Shown here: positions 1 through 5,743 of the stretch, piece by piece
Layout of the letters: every line of letters begins with the position of its first letter
Numbering within the stretch: position 1 is the first letter of the stretch
NCBI GenBank assembly: GCA_027323595.1
Contig: DAHWBL010000236.1
Coordinates: forward strand, 1 to 5,743
Reading direction: 5' to 3'
Origin: Acetobacteraceae bacterium
GTDB lineage: Bacteria > Pseudomonadota > Alphaproteobacteria > Acetobacterales > Acetobacteraceae
Length of the DNA: 5,743 nt
The notes under the pieces: model-generated
Told to the model about the DNA's origin: nothing
The model's input: only the letters and a program-made list of their open reading frames with translations
Database searches by the model: none
Translations under genes and position numbers: made by a program

Positions 1-149
1 GGCAGCAACTGGCCGCGTGCGGCGAAGTGGCTGGCTTTTTCCAGATGCAGGTCCGCCACCGCCAGCAGCCGACGCGCCGGCCACCACAGCGCGCCCTCGG
101 GGTCGAGCAGCAGGGTCTCGCCGGCCAGATGCACTGGTGCCGCGGTCAT
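1..149 (-). CDS. pdeM: PdeM, ligase-associated DNA damage response endonuclease (5' part, cut by window edge)
   Basis: Only the first 49 codons are present; the gene continues beyond the left edge. Reading the minus strand from the ATG at 149, residues 32-43 are ADLHLEKASHFA. This is the start of a calcineurin-like metallophosphoesterase, with the D-x-H metal-binding motif at D33 and H35 in the form typical of PdeM. Family members are metal-dependent phosphoesterases/endonucleases found beside an Lhr-type helicase, a beta-lactamase-fold exonuclease and an ATP-dependent DNA ligase, and are assigned to DNA repair; the last two genes would lie outside the window. The start overlaps the helicase stop codon by 4 nt (ATGA), so translation is probably coupled to the helicase. 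The later metallophosphoesterase motifs lie outside the window and cannot be checked. Confidence 0.88.
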   Translation of the reverse strand, partial: MTAAPVHLAGETLLLDPEGALWWPARRLLAVADLHLEKASHFAARGQLL

Positions 150-2566
150 GGCGCCGGCCGCGTCATCGATGCTTCTGCCAGCAGACTTTCTGCCTCGGCC
201 AGCAGCGCGTCTTCGCTGGTCTGGCTGCGCACGCTTTCGCGGCCGATATCGAGCAGCACCGGCACCGCGAGCGGCGAAACCCGGTCGAGGCGCTCATGGC
301 GGATGCGCCCTTCGATACGGGCGAGAAAGCCGGCGAGGCGACCCAGATCGGTCATGCCGCTGGCGGCGTCGGCACGGGTGGCGCGCAGCAGCACGTGATC
401 GGGCTGATGCCGACGCAGCGCATTGTAGATCAGATCGGAATTGATCGTGAGCTGGCGCTGTCCACGCCGCGCGTCGATCTGATTTCGCGTGATCAGGCCG
501 GAGATGATCGCGACGTTGCGAAATGTGCGCCGTAGCATGGAGCTGTCTTCCATCCAGGATTCCAGATCGTCGCCCAGCATGTCCTGCGCGAACAGATCAG
601 CGATGTCGGTGGGTTCGCGCGCGCACCAGGCGCCCAGCACATAGTCGGTCGCGACGAAGCCGAGGGGCTGGCTGCCGGCGCGTTCGAGCCGGCGGGTCAG
701 CAGCATGCCCAGGGTCTGATGCGCGTTGCGCCCTTCGAACGCGTAGGCGACGAGATACCATCGTCCGTTGCGCGGAAACGTCTCAACCAGAAGATCCTCG
801 CGCCCGGGCAGGGATGCGTGGGCATCCTGTAGCGCGAGCCATTCGCGCACCGGCTCGGGCAGTTCGGGCCAACGCGCGCGGTCATGCAGCAGGGCGCGGA
901 CGCGGCTGGCGAGGTTGGTGGTCAGTGGCAGGCGCGCGCCGCCATAGACCGGCACCTGCGGATCGCCGCCGGCGGCCTGCGTGCATTCAAGCCAGATTTC
1001 GCGGATGCGCAAAAACTTCAGCTTCAGGCCGACAAAAATAAAAGCATCGCCGGGGCGCAGCGACTGCGCGAAATATTCCTCGACCTCGCCGAGCGCGCCA
1101 CCGCCACGGCCGAGCAGGCGGATTTTGAGCATCGGCAGATCGACGATGGTGCCGACATTCATCCGTGCCTGGCGTGCGATGGCGGCGCTGCGAATATGCA
1201 CCTGCCCGAGCGAGTCACGAAACAGCTTGCGGTAGCGCTCATAATTGGCAAGTGCGTAGCCACCGGTCTCGACAAAGCCAAGCACGTCGTTGAAATCGGC
1301 GCGGCTGAGCCCGGCGTAAGGTGCGGCGGCAAGAACCTCGGCGAACAGCGCGTCCGGATCAAACGGCGCGGACGCGGCGGTGAGCAGAAGATGCTGGGCG
1401 AGCACATCGAGCCCGCCTGGCCGGGGCGGGTCGCCATCCAACTCGCCGGCGCCGATCGCATCGATGGCGGCGATGCATTCCAGCACCTCGAACCGGTTCG
1501 CCGGCACCAGGATCGCGCGCGAGGCGAGGTCCATCCGGTGGTTGGCGCGTCCGATTCGTTGCAGCAGGCGCGAAGAGCCTTTCGGAGCACCGACCTGGAT
1601 CACCTGATCCACGCCACCCCAGTCTATGCCCAGGTCGAGCGACGCGGTGGCGACCACCGCGCGCAGCCGTCCGCCTGCCATGGCCGCCTCCACCCGCCGG
1701 CGCAGCGCGATATCGAGGCTGCCGTGATGCAGCGCGATCGGCAGCGTCGCGTCGTTATGGCGCCACAGCTCGGCGAACAGCAGTTCCGCCTGCGCGCGGG
1801 TATTGACGAAAACGATCGTCATCGCGGTGGCGGCGACGCGTGCCAGGATCGCCGGAGCGCTGGCCAGGCCCATGCGCCCCGACCAGGGAAGTCGCGCCTG
1901 CGGCAGCATGATCGACAGCTCCGGCGCGGCGCCATCGCTCACCTCGATCAAGTGCGCCGGCGCTCCCTGGCCGACGAATTCGAGCAGCTCGTGCGGATGC
2001 GCGACGGTGGCTGACAGCCCGATCCGTGTCGCGGCGGGCGCGAGCCTGGCGAGTCGGGCGAGGCACAGCGCGAGCTGGTCGCCACGCTTGGTGCCGGCGA
2101 GCGCGTGAATTTCGTCGATGATGATCCGGCGCAGCGGCGCGAACAGGCGCGCGGCATCCGGCCAGGAGAGCATGAGCGCGAGGCTCTCCGGCGTGGTGAG
2201 AAACAGATGCGGTGGTGATTCACGCTGTTTGCGACGTCGGTTTTCAGGAGTGTCACCAGTGCGCGTGCCGATCGTGACCGCGAGGTTCATCTCCGCGATG
2301 GGCGCGTCCAGATTGCGCGCGATGTCGGTGGCCAGAGCCTTCAGCGGGCTGATGTAAAGCGTATGCGGGCCGCCGGTCGGCTGCTGGGCGAGCTCGATGA
2401 GGCTGGGCAGGAATCCGGCGAGGGTCTTGCCGCCGCCGGTCGGCGCGATGAGCAGCACCGACGATCCTGCGGCGACGGCGTCGTATACCGCAAGCTGATG
2501 CGGTCGCGCCGACCACTGGCGGGCAGCAAACCAACCGGCAAAAGGTTCTGGAAATGTTCTTGCCAT
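146..2566 (-). CDS. Lhr-type ligase-associated DNA damage response DEXH-box helicase
   Basis: This is a complete 806-residue superfamily 2 helicase, predicted to be an ATP-dependent 3'-5' DNA translocase acting in DNA repair in the cytoplasm. RecA domain 1 carries Walker A APTGGGKT (residues 41-48), TTPESL (124-129), the DEIH Walker B box (151-154) and GLSAT motif III (183-187). RecA domain 2 follows, with VFVNTR (252-257), ATASLDLGID (306-315) and motif VI QRIGRANHR (336-344). The middle region (about 365-590) matches the winged-helix/beta-barrel part of the Lhr core. The C-terminal part (about 592-780, including PLAVPVLLDIGRESV) matches the DEAD/H-associated domain. The length is right for the short, ligase-associated Lhr branch and not for the ~1500-residue full Lhr. 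The ATG at 2566 is the only sensible start because an in-frame stop lies three codons upstream. No clear Shine-Dalgarno precedes it, so the mRNA may be leaderless or weakly translated. PdeM follows with a 4-nt overlap. Confidence 0.94.
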   Translation of the reverse strand: MARTFPEPFAGWFAARQWSARPHQLAVYDAVAAGSSVLLIAPTGGGKTLAGFLPSLIELAQQPTGGPHTLYISPLKALATDIARNLDAPIAEMNLAVTIGTRTGDTPENRRRKQRESPPHLFLTTPESLALMLSWPDAARLFAPLRRIIIDEIHALAGTKRGDQLALCLARLARLAPAATRIGLSATVAHPHELLEFVGQGAPAHLIEVSDGAAPELSIMLPQARLPWSGRMGLASAPAILARVAATAMTIVFVNTRAQAELLFAELWRHNDATLPIALHHGSLDIALRRRVEAAMAGGRLRAVVATASLDLGIDWGGVDQVIQVGAPKGSSRLLQRIGRANHRMDLASRAILVPANRFEVLECIAAIDAIGAGELDGDPPRPGGLDVLAQHLLLTAASAPFDPDALFAEVLAAAPYAGLSRADFNDVLGFVETGGYALANYERYRKLFRDSLGQVHIRSAAIARQARMNVGTIVDLPMLKIRLLGRGGGALGEVEEYFAQSLRPGDAFIFVGLKLKFLRIREIWLECTQAAGGDPQVPVYGGARLPLTTNLASRVRALLHDRARWPELPEPVREWLALQDAHASLPGREDLLVETFPRNGRWYLVAYAFEGRNAHQTLGMLLTRRLERAGSQPLGFVATDYVLGAWCAREPTDIADLFAQDMLGDDLESWMEDSSMLRRTFRNVAIISGLITRNQIDARRGQRQLTINSDLIYNALRRHQPDHVLLRATRADAASGMTDLGRLAGFLARIEGRIRHERLDRVSPLAVPVLLDIGRESVRSQTSEDALLAEAESLLAEASMTRPAP

Positions 2567-2600
2567 CGGCGCGGTTTAGCACGGATGGCTGGCGGTGGAA

Positions 2601-2617
2601 GTGTGTCGGTGTCACAC
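2601..2617. promoter_or_regulatory. Short dyad GTGTG-N7-CACAC, possible operator
   Basis: Five-base perfect arms GTGTG (2601-2605) and CACAC (2613-2617) are separated by 7 nt. A tighter 4-1-4 palindrome, GTGTCACAC, sits at 2609-2617. The site lies about 10 nt upstream of the candidate -35 element of the operon and 35 nt upstream of the helicase start. TGT/ACA dyads of this kind are typical of dimeric regulators such as GntR-type proteins. No regulator gene lies in the window, and arms this short can occur by chance. Confidence 0.2.
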
Positions 2618-2684
2618 GCTTCGGTCTTGCTAAGCCGGCGAGTGAATGGTACAGACTGTTCCACGTTGCAGTACACCAAACCTG

Positions 2685-2692
2685 AGGGAGGA
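2685..2692 (+). promoter_or_regulatory. Strong ribosome binding site that fixes the cyclase start
   Basis: The purine-rich AGGGAGGA stretch contains a GGAGG core, about 5 nt upstream of the ATG at 2697. It decides between that ATG and an in-frame ATG at 2646, which would add 17 residues that do not look like part of the family and has no comparable Shine-Dalgarno. Confidence 0.75.
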
Positions 2693-2696
2693 ACAG

Positions 2697-3536
2697 ATGC
2701 CGGTAACCGTCCGGGGCATTCAGTTCGAGGCCAACACCGACAACTCCATGGGTCTGGAGTTCTATAACCTGTCGCATCCCTGGGGATTTCAGGTGCCGAA
2801 CTGGCCCTATTTCACCGATGTGCAGATCGATCGCATCCATTACATGGCGAAGTCCGGTGTGCTGACGCAGCGCTTCACCACGACGATGCATTCCTCCACC
2901 CATATCGACGCGCCGGCGCACGTGATTGCGGGCACCCCGTTCATCGAGGAGGTGCCGCTGCCACACTTCTTCGGTACTGGCATCGTTGTTTCCATTCCGA
3001 AAAAGAAATGGGAATTCATCACCTACGACGATCTGGAAAAGGCCGCCGGGCACGTGGTGCGCCGCGGTGATGTGGTGATCGTCAACACCGGCTGGCACAA
3101 GCGCTATGAGGACGGCGATTATTTCGCCTATTGCCCGGGCTTTGTGCCCTCCGCCGGCGACTGGTTCGTCGAGAAGGGCGTGAAGGTTGTCGGCCACGAC
3201 ACGCAGGCCAACGATCATCCGCTGGCGACCGCGATCGGCCCGCAGCGCAACGGGCCGCTGCTGCCGCATCTGGCCAAGGAATATCTGGAGTGGTCGGGCG
3301 GGCGCACCTGGGACCAGGATTTCCCTGAGTGGGAGCCGGTGCATCGCAAGCTGTTCAGCAACGGGATTCTGGGCATCGAGAATGTCGGCGGCGATCTGGA
3401 TGCCGTGACCGGCAAGCGCGTGACCTTCGCGTTCTTCCCGTGGAACTGGACGCGCGGCGATGGCTGCATCATCCGTCTGGTGGCGATGATCGACCGGCGC
3501 GGGGCGTATCGGATCGAGAGCGGGGAGAGCTTCTGA
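2697..3536 (+). CDS. Cyclase family protein (kynurenine formamidase / isatin hydrolase-like metal hydrolase)
   Basis: This 279-residue cytoplasmic protein belongs to the cyclase family (Pfam PF04199). Its members are metal-dependent hydrolases that open amide or lactone-like bonds in small molecules, for example KynB and isatin hydrolase. The signature motif is HSSTHIDAPAH (residues 65-75), giving likely metal ligands H65, H69 and D71 with H75 nearby; the usual glycine of HxGTH is a serine here. Further family marks are NTGWHKR (130-136), GHDTQAND (167-174), and H216 with E228 (H-x11-E) in the position of the catalytic His/Glu pair. It is about 70 residues longer than KynB. The extra length lies partly around residues 175-215, and probably shapes a different substrate pocket. 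No signal peptide is visible. It is the first gene of the operon, and its TGA stop overlaps the cupin ATG by one base. The family is clear but the substrate is unknown; with no kynurenine-pathway neighbours, a KynB role is unlikely. Confidence 0.88.
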   Translation: MPVTVRGIQFEANTDNSMGLEFYNLSHPWGFQVPNWPYFTDVQIDRIHYMAKSGVLTQRFTTTMHSSTHIDAPAHVIAGTPFIEEVPLPHFFGTGIVVSIPKKKWEFITYDDLEKAAGHVVRRGDVVIVNTGWHKRYEDGDYFAYCPGFVPSAGDWFVEKGVKVVGHDTQANDHPLATAIGPQRNGPLLPHLAKEYLEWSGGRTWDQDFPEWEPVHRKLFSNGILGIENVGGDLDAVTGKRVTFAFFPWNWTRGDGCIIRLVAMIDRRGAYRIESGESF

Positions 3537-3880
3537 TGTTGCACGTCAAGCGCTACGCCGATGCCAAGCCGTACGAGGCGGCGAACCATTGGGATGTGAA
3601 GGGCCTGCGCCTGCAGGGTTTCGAACCTGGCGCGCCGGAAAAATTCTGGGTGGGACTGTCGCATTTCCTGCCCGGCGGCGGCGCGGGTCCGGATTCCGGG
3701 CCGGTCGAGAAGGTCTATGTCGTGCTGTCCGGTCACATGACGGTGTGGGCGGACGGGCAGGAAGTGGTGCTGGGTCCGATGGACAGTTGCACCATTCCGC
3801 CGGGCATGGAACGCAAGATCACCAACGTGGGCAACGACATCTGCACCATGCTGGTCATCGTCCAGACGCCGGTGAAGTGA
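3536..3880 (+). CDS. Small cupin-domain protein lacking canonical metal-binding histidines
   Basis: This is a 114-residue single-domain cupin. The beta-barrel pattern is recognisable: GPVEKVYVVLSGHMTVWADG (residues 55-74) is motif 1 and IPPGMERKITN (87-97) is motif 2. In typical cupins, motif 1 has an H-x-H pair before the conserved Glu and motif 2 has a His after PxG. Here the Glu remains (E58) but the H-x-H positions hold S54 and P56 or close neighbours, and the motif 2 His position holds R93. It may therefore bind no metal, or bind it differently, and act as an isomerase or lyase, a ligand-binding accessory protein or a sensor; none of these can be chosen from sequence. A good Shine-Dalgarno (GGGGAGAG, 3522-3529) precedes the ATG, which overlaps the cyclase stop as TGATG. 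One base separates it from the SDR gene. Confidence 0.85.
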   Translation: MLHVKRYADAKPYEAANHWDVKGLRLQGFEPGAPEKFWVGLSHFLPGGGAGPDSGPVEKVYVVLSGHMTVWADGQEVVLGPMDSCTIPPGMERKITNVGNDICTMLVIVQTPVK

Positions 3881-3881
3881 C

Positions 3882-4682
3882 ATGGAAGAATGGCTGCGCA
3901 ATCCGGCGAGCTTGTTTGACATCAAAGGCAAGTCCGCGATCGTGACCGGTGCCTCCGGCGCGTTTGGCGCGCTGGCGGCGAAGGTTCTGGCCGGCGCGGG
4001 AGCGCGGCTGGTGCTGACCGCGGGCAACCTTTCCGCGCTGGAGGAGGTTGCCGGTGAGTGTCGTGCGCTGGGTGCGCAGGTGATCGCGGTGAACCGACGT
4101 CCGAGCACCGAGGCGGATTGCGCCGCGATCGCGCAGGCGGCGGTGGACGGGTTTGGCGGCATCGATATTCTCGTGGTGGCGTCAGGCATGAACAAGGTGG
4201 CGCCGATCGTCGACACGCCGCTTGATCAGTTCGAATCGATCATGGATGCCAACGTCACCGACAGTTGGCTGATGTCGCGCGCGGCGGGCCGGCACATGAT
4301 CCCGGCCGGGCGTGGTGGCAAGGTGGTGCTGATGTCCTCGGCGCGCGGCAAACTGGGGCATCCGGCCGGCTACACCGCCTATTGCGCGTCGAAATCCGCG
4401 GTGGACGGCATCACCCGTGCGCTGGGCTGCGAATGGGGCAAATACAACATCCAGGTGAACGCCATCGCGCCGACGGTGTTTCGCTCCGCGCTCACCGCAT
4501 GGATGTTCGAGGACAACGAAAAATCCACTGCCGCGCGCAACGGATTTCTCTCCCGCGTGCCGCTCGGCCGTTTGGGTGAGCCGTCCGATCTCGCCGGGCC
4601 GCTGCTGTTTTTGGTGTCCGCCGCGTCGGCGTTCTACACCGGACATATCCTAGATGCCGATGGCGGGTACAGCGCCGGATGA
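3882..4682 (+). CDS. SDR family NAD(P)-dependent oxidoreductase
   Basis: This 266-residue classical short-chain dehydrogenase/reductase has a single Rossmann fold and is predicted to be cytoplasmic and oligomeric. The nucleotide-binding motif is TGASGAFG (residues 22-29). The NAG-type motif appears as ASG (100-102). The catalytic tetrad is N124, S153, Y167 and K171 (YCASK). The C-terminal IAPTVFRSALT and LDADGGYSAG are also typical. It should interconvert an alcohol and a ketone on a small substrate. The residues after the second beta strand (LVLTAGN, 43-49) show neither a clear Asp nor a clear Arg, so NAD versus NADP cannot be read. About 12 residues precede the Rossmann fold, as in gluconate 5-dehydrogenase-like SDRs. 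The ATG is preceded by a weak GGTGA. The stop overlaps the next start as ATGA. The substrate is presumably the product of the cyclase-family hydrolase or a later intermediate. Confidence 0.93.
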   Translation: MEEWLRNPASLFDIKGKSAIVTGASGAFGALAAKVLAGAGARLVLTAGNLSALEEVAGECRALGAQVIAVNRRPSTEADCAAIAQAAVDGFGGIDILVVASGMNKVAPIVDTPLDQFESIMDANVTDSWLMSRAAGRHMIPAGRGGKVVLMSSARGKLGHPAGYTAYCASKSAVDGITRALGCEWGKYNIQVNAIAPTVFRSALTAWMFEDNEKSTAARNGFLSRVPLGRLGEPSDLAGPLLFLVSAASAFYTGHILDADGGYSAG

Positions 4683-5623
4683 GTGCCGCCCGCGTCACGG
4701 TGATCGGTGCCGGGCTGATGGGGCACGGCATCGCGCAGGTGTTCGCGCGCGCCGGACACCAGGTGACGGTGCAGGACCCCTATCAGCCCAGCCTTGATTC
4801 GTTGCGAGACCGGATCGCCGCGAATCTGCGCGATCTCGGCCAGGATGAGAGCGCGGTGGAGCGCGTGCGCGGCGAGCGTGATCTGGGCGCGGCGGTGGCG
4901 GAGGCGGACTACGTCGTCGAGGCCGCGCCCGAGGATATCGCGCTCAAACAGGCGACCTTTGCCACCATCGAGGCGCACGCGCCCGCGGATTGCGTGCTGG
5001 CGTCGAACACGTCGGTGATCCCCATCACCCAGATCATGGCGGGCCTGCGCGACCGCAGCCGCGCGATTGGCACGCATTGGTGGAACCCGCCCTTTCTGGT
5101 GCCGCTGGTGGAAGTGATCCAGACCGAATGGACCGACCCTTCGGTGATCGAATGGACGATGCAACTGCATGGCGCGCTGGGCAAGACGGCGGTGCATGTG
5201 CGCAAGGATGTGCCCGGCTTTATCGGAAATCGTCTGCAACATGCCTTGTGGCGTGAGGCGATTTCCATTGTCGATCGTGGCATCGCGGATGCGCAGACGG
5301 TGGACGCGGTGATCCGCGCCTCGATCGGGCGGCGGCTGTCGGTGCTGGCGCCGCTCGCCAACGCCGACCTCGTCGGCACCGATCTCACGCTTGCGATCCA
5401 TCGCACGGTGCTGCCCGATATCGAGAACCGGCCGGGGCCGTCCCCGCTGCTGGAAAAGCTGGTGGCGGACGGTAAACTGGGCTTCAAGACCGGTGAAGGA
5501 TTTTCGACCTGGTCGCAATCTCAGCAATCCGACATTCGCCAGGCGATGGTGCGCCATCTCACGGCTGCCGCGGTACAGGACCCGCCACCCAGCGGTGCGA
5601 TCGCCCCGTGGCGACGTCACTAG
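4679..5623 (+). CDS. 3-hydroxyacyl-CoA dehydrogenase family protein
   Basis: This 314-residue enzyme has an N-terminal NAD-binding domain (about 1-180) and a single C-terminal helical domain (about 181-278). GAGLMG (residues 10-15) is the dinucleotide motif. D33 ends the second beta strand and points to NAD rather than NADP. SNTS is at 109-112. The catalytic dyad is H133 (in THWWNPP, 132-138) and E145 (LVEVIQ), with the conserved Asn at 184 (GFIGNRL). Classical 3-hydroxyacyl-CoA dehydrogenases have HFFNP at the catalytic His. The HWWNPP form with PLVEVI resembles the branch that includes carnitine dehydrogenase and lambda-crystallin-like enzymes, so the substrate may be a free beta-hydroxy acid and not a CoA thioester. 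It is expected to oxidise a beta-hydroxyl to a ketone in the cytoplasm. The start overlaps the SDR stop by 4 nt. The last ~30 residues are poorly conserved-looking and proline-rich. Confidence 0.9.
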   Translation: MSAARVTVIGAGLMGHGIAQVFARAGHQVTVQDPYQPSLDSLRDRIAANLRDLGQDESAVERVRGERDLGAAVAEADYVVEAAPEDIALKQATFATIEAHAPADCVLASNTSVIPITQIMAGLRDRSRAIGTHWWNPPFLVPLVEVIQTEWTDPSVIEWTMQLHGALGKTAVHVRKDVPGFIGNRLQHALWREAISIVDRGIADAQTVDAVIRASIGRRLSVLAPLANADLVGTDLTLAIHRTVLPDIENRPGPSPLLEKLVADGKLGFKTGEGFSTWSQSQQSDIRQAMVRHLTAAAVQDPPPSGAIAPWRRH

Positions 5624-5743
5624 GCCCGATCCTGTCGCTTGCTGGCCTCAGCAAGCGATTTGGCGCGGTGGTGGTTGCGCAGGACCTTCATCTGGAGGTC
5701 GCGCGTGGCGAGGCGCTGGGAATTCTGGGCCCCAATGGCGCCG
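5608..5743 (+). CDS. ABC transporter ATP-binding protein, LivG-like (5' part, cut by window edge)
   Basis: Only 45 codons are present before the right edge. From the GTG at 5608 the product reads LSLAGLSKRFGAVVVAQDLH (residues 9-28) and ends in ILGPNGA (39-45), the beginning of a Walker A motif (GPNGxGKS/T). The pattern SKRFG-(A)-V-x3-D-x3-E-V-x2-GE is that of ABC importer ATPases, and most resembles branched-chain amino acid type (LivG) subunits. It should energise uptake of the operon's substrate, with permease and binding-protein genes expected to the right. The GTG start overlaps the dehydrogenase gene by 16 nt and has no clear Shine-Dalgarno. It is chosen because the family sequence begins immediately after it and no better ATG/GTG lies between it and the conserved SKRFG. 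An uninterrupted 10-bp hairpin falls in codons 10-17. Walker B and signature motifs lie outside the window. Confidence 0.85.
   Translation, partial: MATSLGPILSLAGLSKRFGAVVVAQDLHLEVARGEALGILGPNGA
5635..5658 (+). repeat. Perfect inverted repeat (10-bp stem, 4-nt loop) at the start of the ABC gene
   Basis: The left arm TCGCTTGCTG (5635-5644) and right arm CAGCAAGCGA (5649-5658) are exact reverse complements around the loop GCCT. The hairpin starts 11 nt after the dehydrogenase stop codon and lies inside codons 10-17 of the ABC ATPase gene. No run of T follows the stem, so it is not a standard intrinsic terminator. It could pause transcription, stabilise the upstream mRNA, or tune expression between the enzymes and the transporter. 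Confidence 0.6.

Larger units (their letters stand above)
2567..2696. promoter_or_regulatory. Divergent intergenic region between helicase and catabolic operon
   Basis: These 130 nt separate the minus-strand repair genes from the plus-strand operon, so promoters for both should lie here. The best plus-strand candidate is TTGCTA (2627-2632), 17 nt, then TACAGA (2650-2655). These match the sigma-70 consensus at only 4 of 6 and 3 of 6 bases, so it is weak. No convincing minus-strand promoter was recognised. A short dyad lies upstream of the candidate -35 element and is listed separately. Confidence 0.4.

Noticed and set aside
884..2014. Long open frame (376 codons) on the plus strand opposite the helicase
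   Set aside because: Its translation shows no recognisable family, and it lies fully antisense to a helicase with all motifs intact. Such shadows are common at high GC.
2648..2681. Imperfect dyad around GGTACAGACTG and TGCAGTACACC
   Set aside because: The arms pair only with gaps, and the sequence lies in the probable 5' leader; not better than chance by eye.
2646..2696. Upstream in-frame ATG that would extend the cyclase by 17 residues
   Set aside because: The strong GGGAGGA ribosome binding site sits right before the ATG at 2697, and the added residues do not resemble the family N-terminus.
2253..3344. Long minus-strand open frame (363 codons) spanning the helicase start, the intergenic region and the cyclase
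   Set aside because: It runs antisense through the conserved cyclase and out of frame through the helicase N-terminus, and shows no family motif.
3215..4216. Minus-strand open frame (333 codons) antisense to cyclase, cupin and SDR
   Set aside because: Low-complexity Ala/Arg/Ser-rich product with no motif, opposite three well-supported genes.
4634..5620. Minus-strand open frame (328 codons) antisense to the dehydrogenase
   Set aside because: Arg/His-rich product with no recognisable domain, a mirror of the high-GC codon pattern in the real gene.
5635..5658. Reading the hairpin as an intrinsic terminator after the dehydrogenase gene
   Set aside because: No T-run follows the stem, and the ABC ATPase reading frame continues straight through it.

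Overview
The window is high-GC and densely coded, with no RNA genes, mobile elements or CRISPR array visible. The ligase-associated helicase/PdeM pair, the gene style and the GTG start suggest a proteobacterium, most likely an alphaproteobacterium (possibly Rhodospirillales/Acetobacteraceae). That placement is an inference from gene content, not from a marker gene.

Left part (1-2566, minus strand): two overlapping genes of the 'ligase-associated DNA damage response' set. A complete 806-residue Lhr-type DEXH-box helicase is followed, with a 4-nt ATGA overlap, by the first 49 codons of the metallophosphoesterase-type endonuclease PdeM, which runs off the left edge.

Middle (2567-2696): a 130-nt divergent intergenic region. 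It holds the putative promoter of the right-hand operon, a short GTGTG-N7-CACAC dyad and a strong Shine-Dalgarno sequence for the cyclase gene.

Right part (2697-5743, plus strand): a tightly packed five-gene operon. In order it encodes a cyclase/kynurenine-formamidase-like hydrolase, a small cupin without the usual metal-binding histidines, an SDR oxidoreductase, a 3-hydroxyacyl-CoA-dehydrogenase-like enzyme, and the start of an ABC transporter ATPase that resembles branched-chain amino acid (LivG-type) importers. Three of the four junctions overlap (1, 4 and 16 nt) and one has a 1-nt gap, so the genes are probably translated together. The likely overall job is uptake and breakdown of a small organic acid, amide or lactone: import by the ABC system, hydrolysis by the cyclase-family enzyme, and two NAD(P)-dependent oxidations. 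The substrate cannot be read from the sequence.

The points most worth a second look are the substrate-unknown operon itself, the histidine-less cupin, and a perfect 10-bp hairpin that lies just after the start of the ABC ATPase gene and 12 nt past the preceding stop codon.
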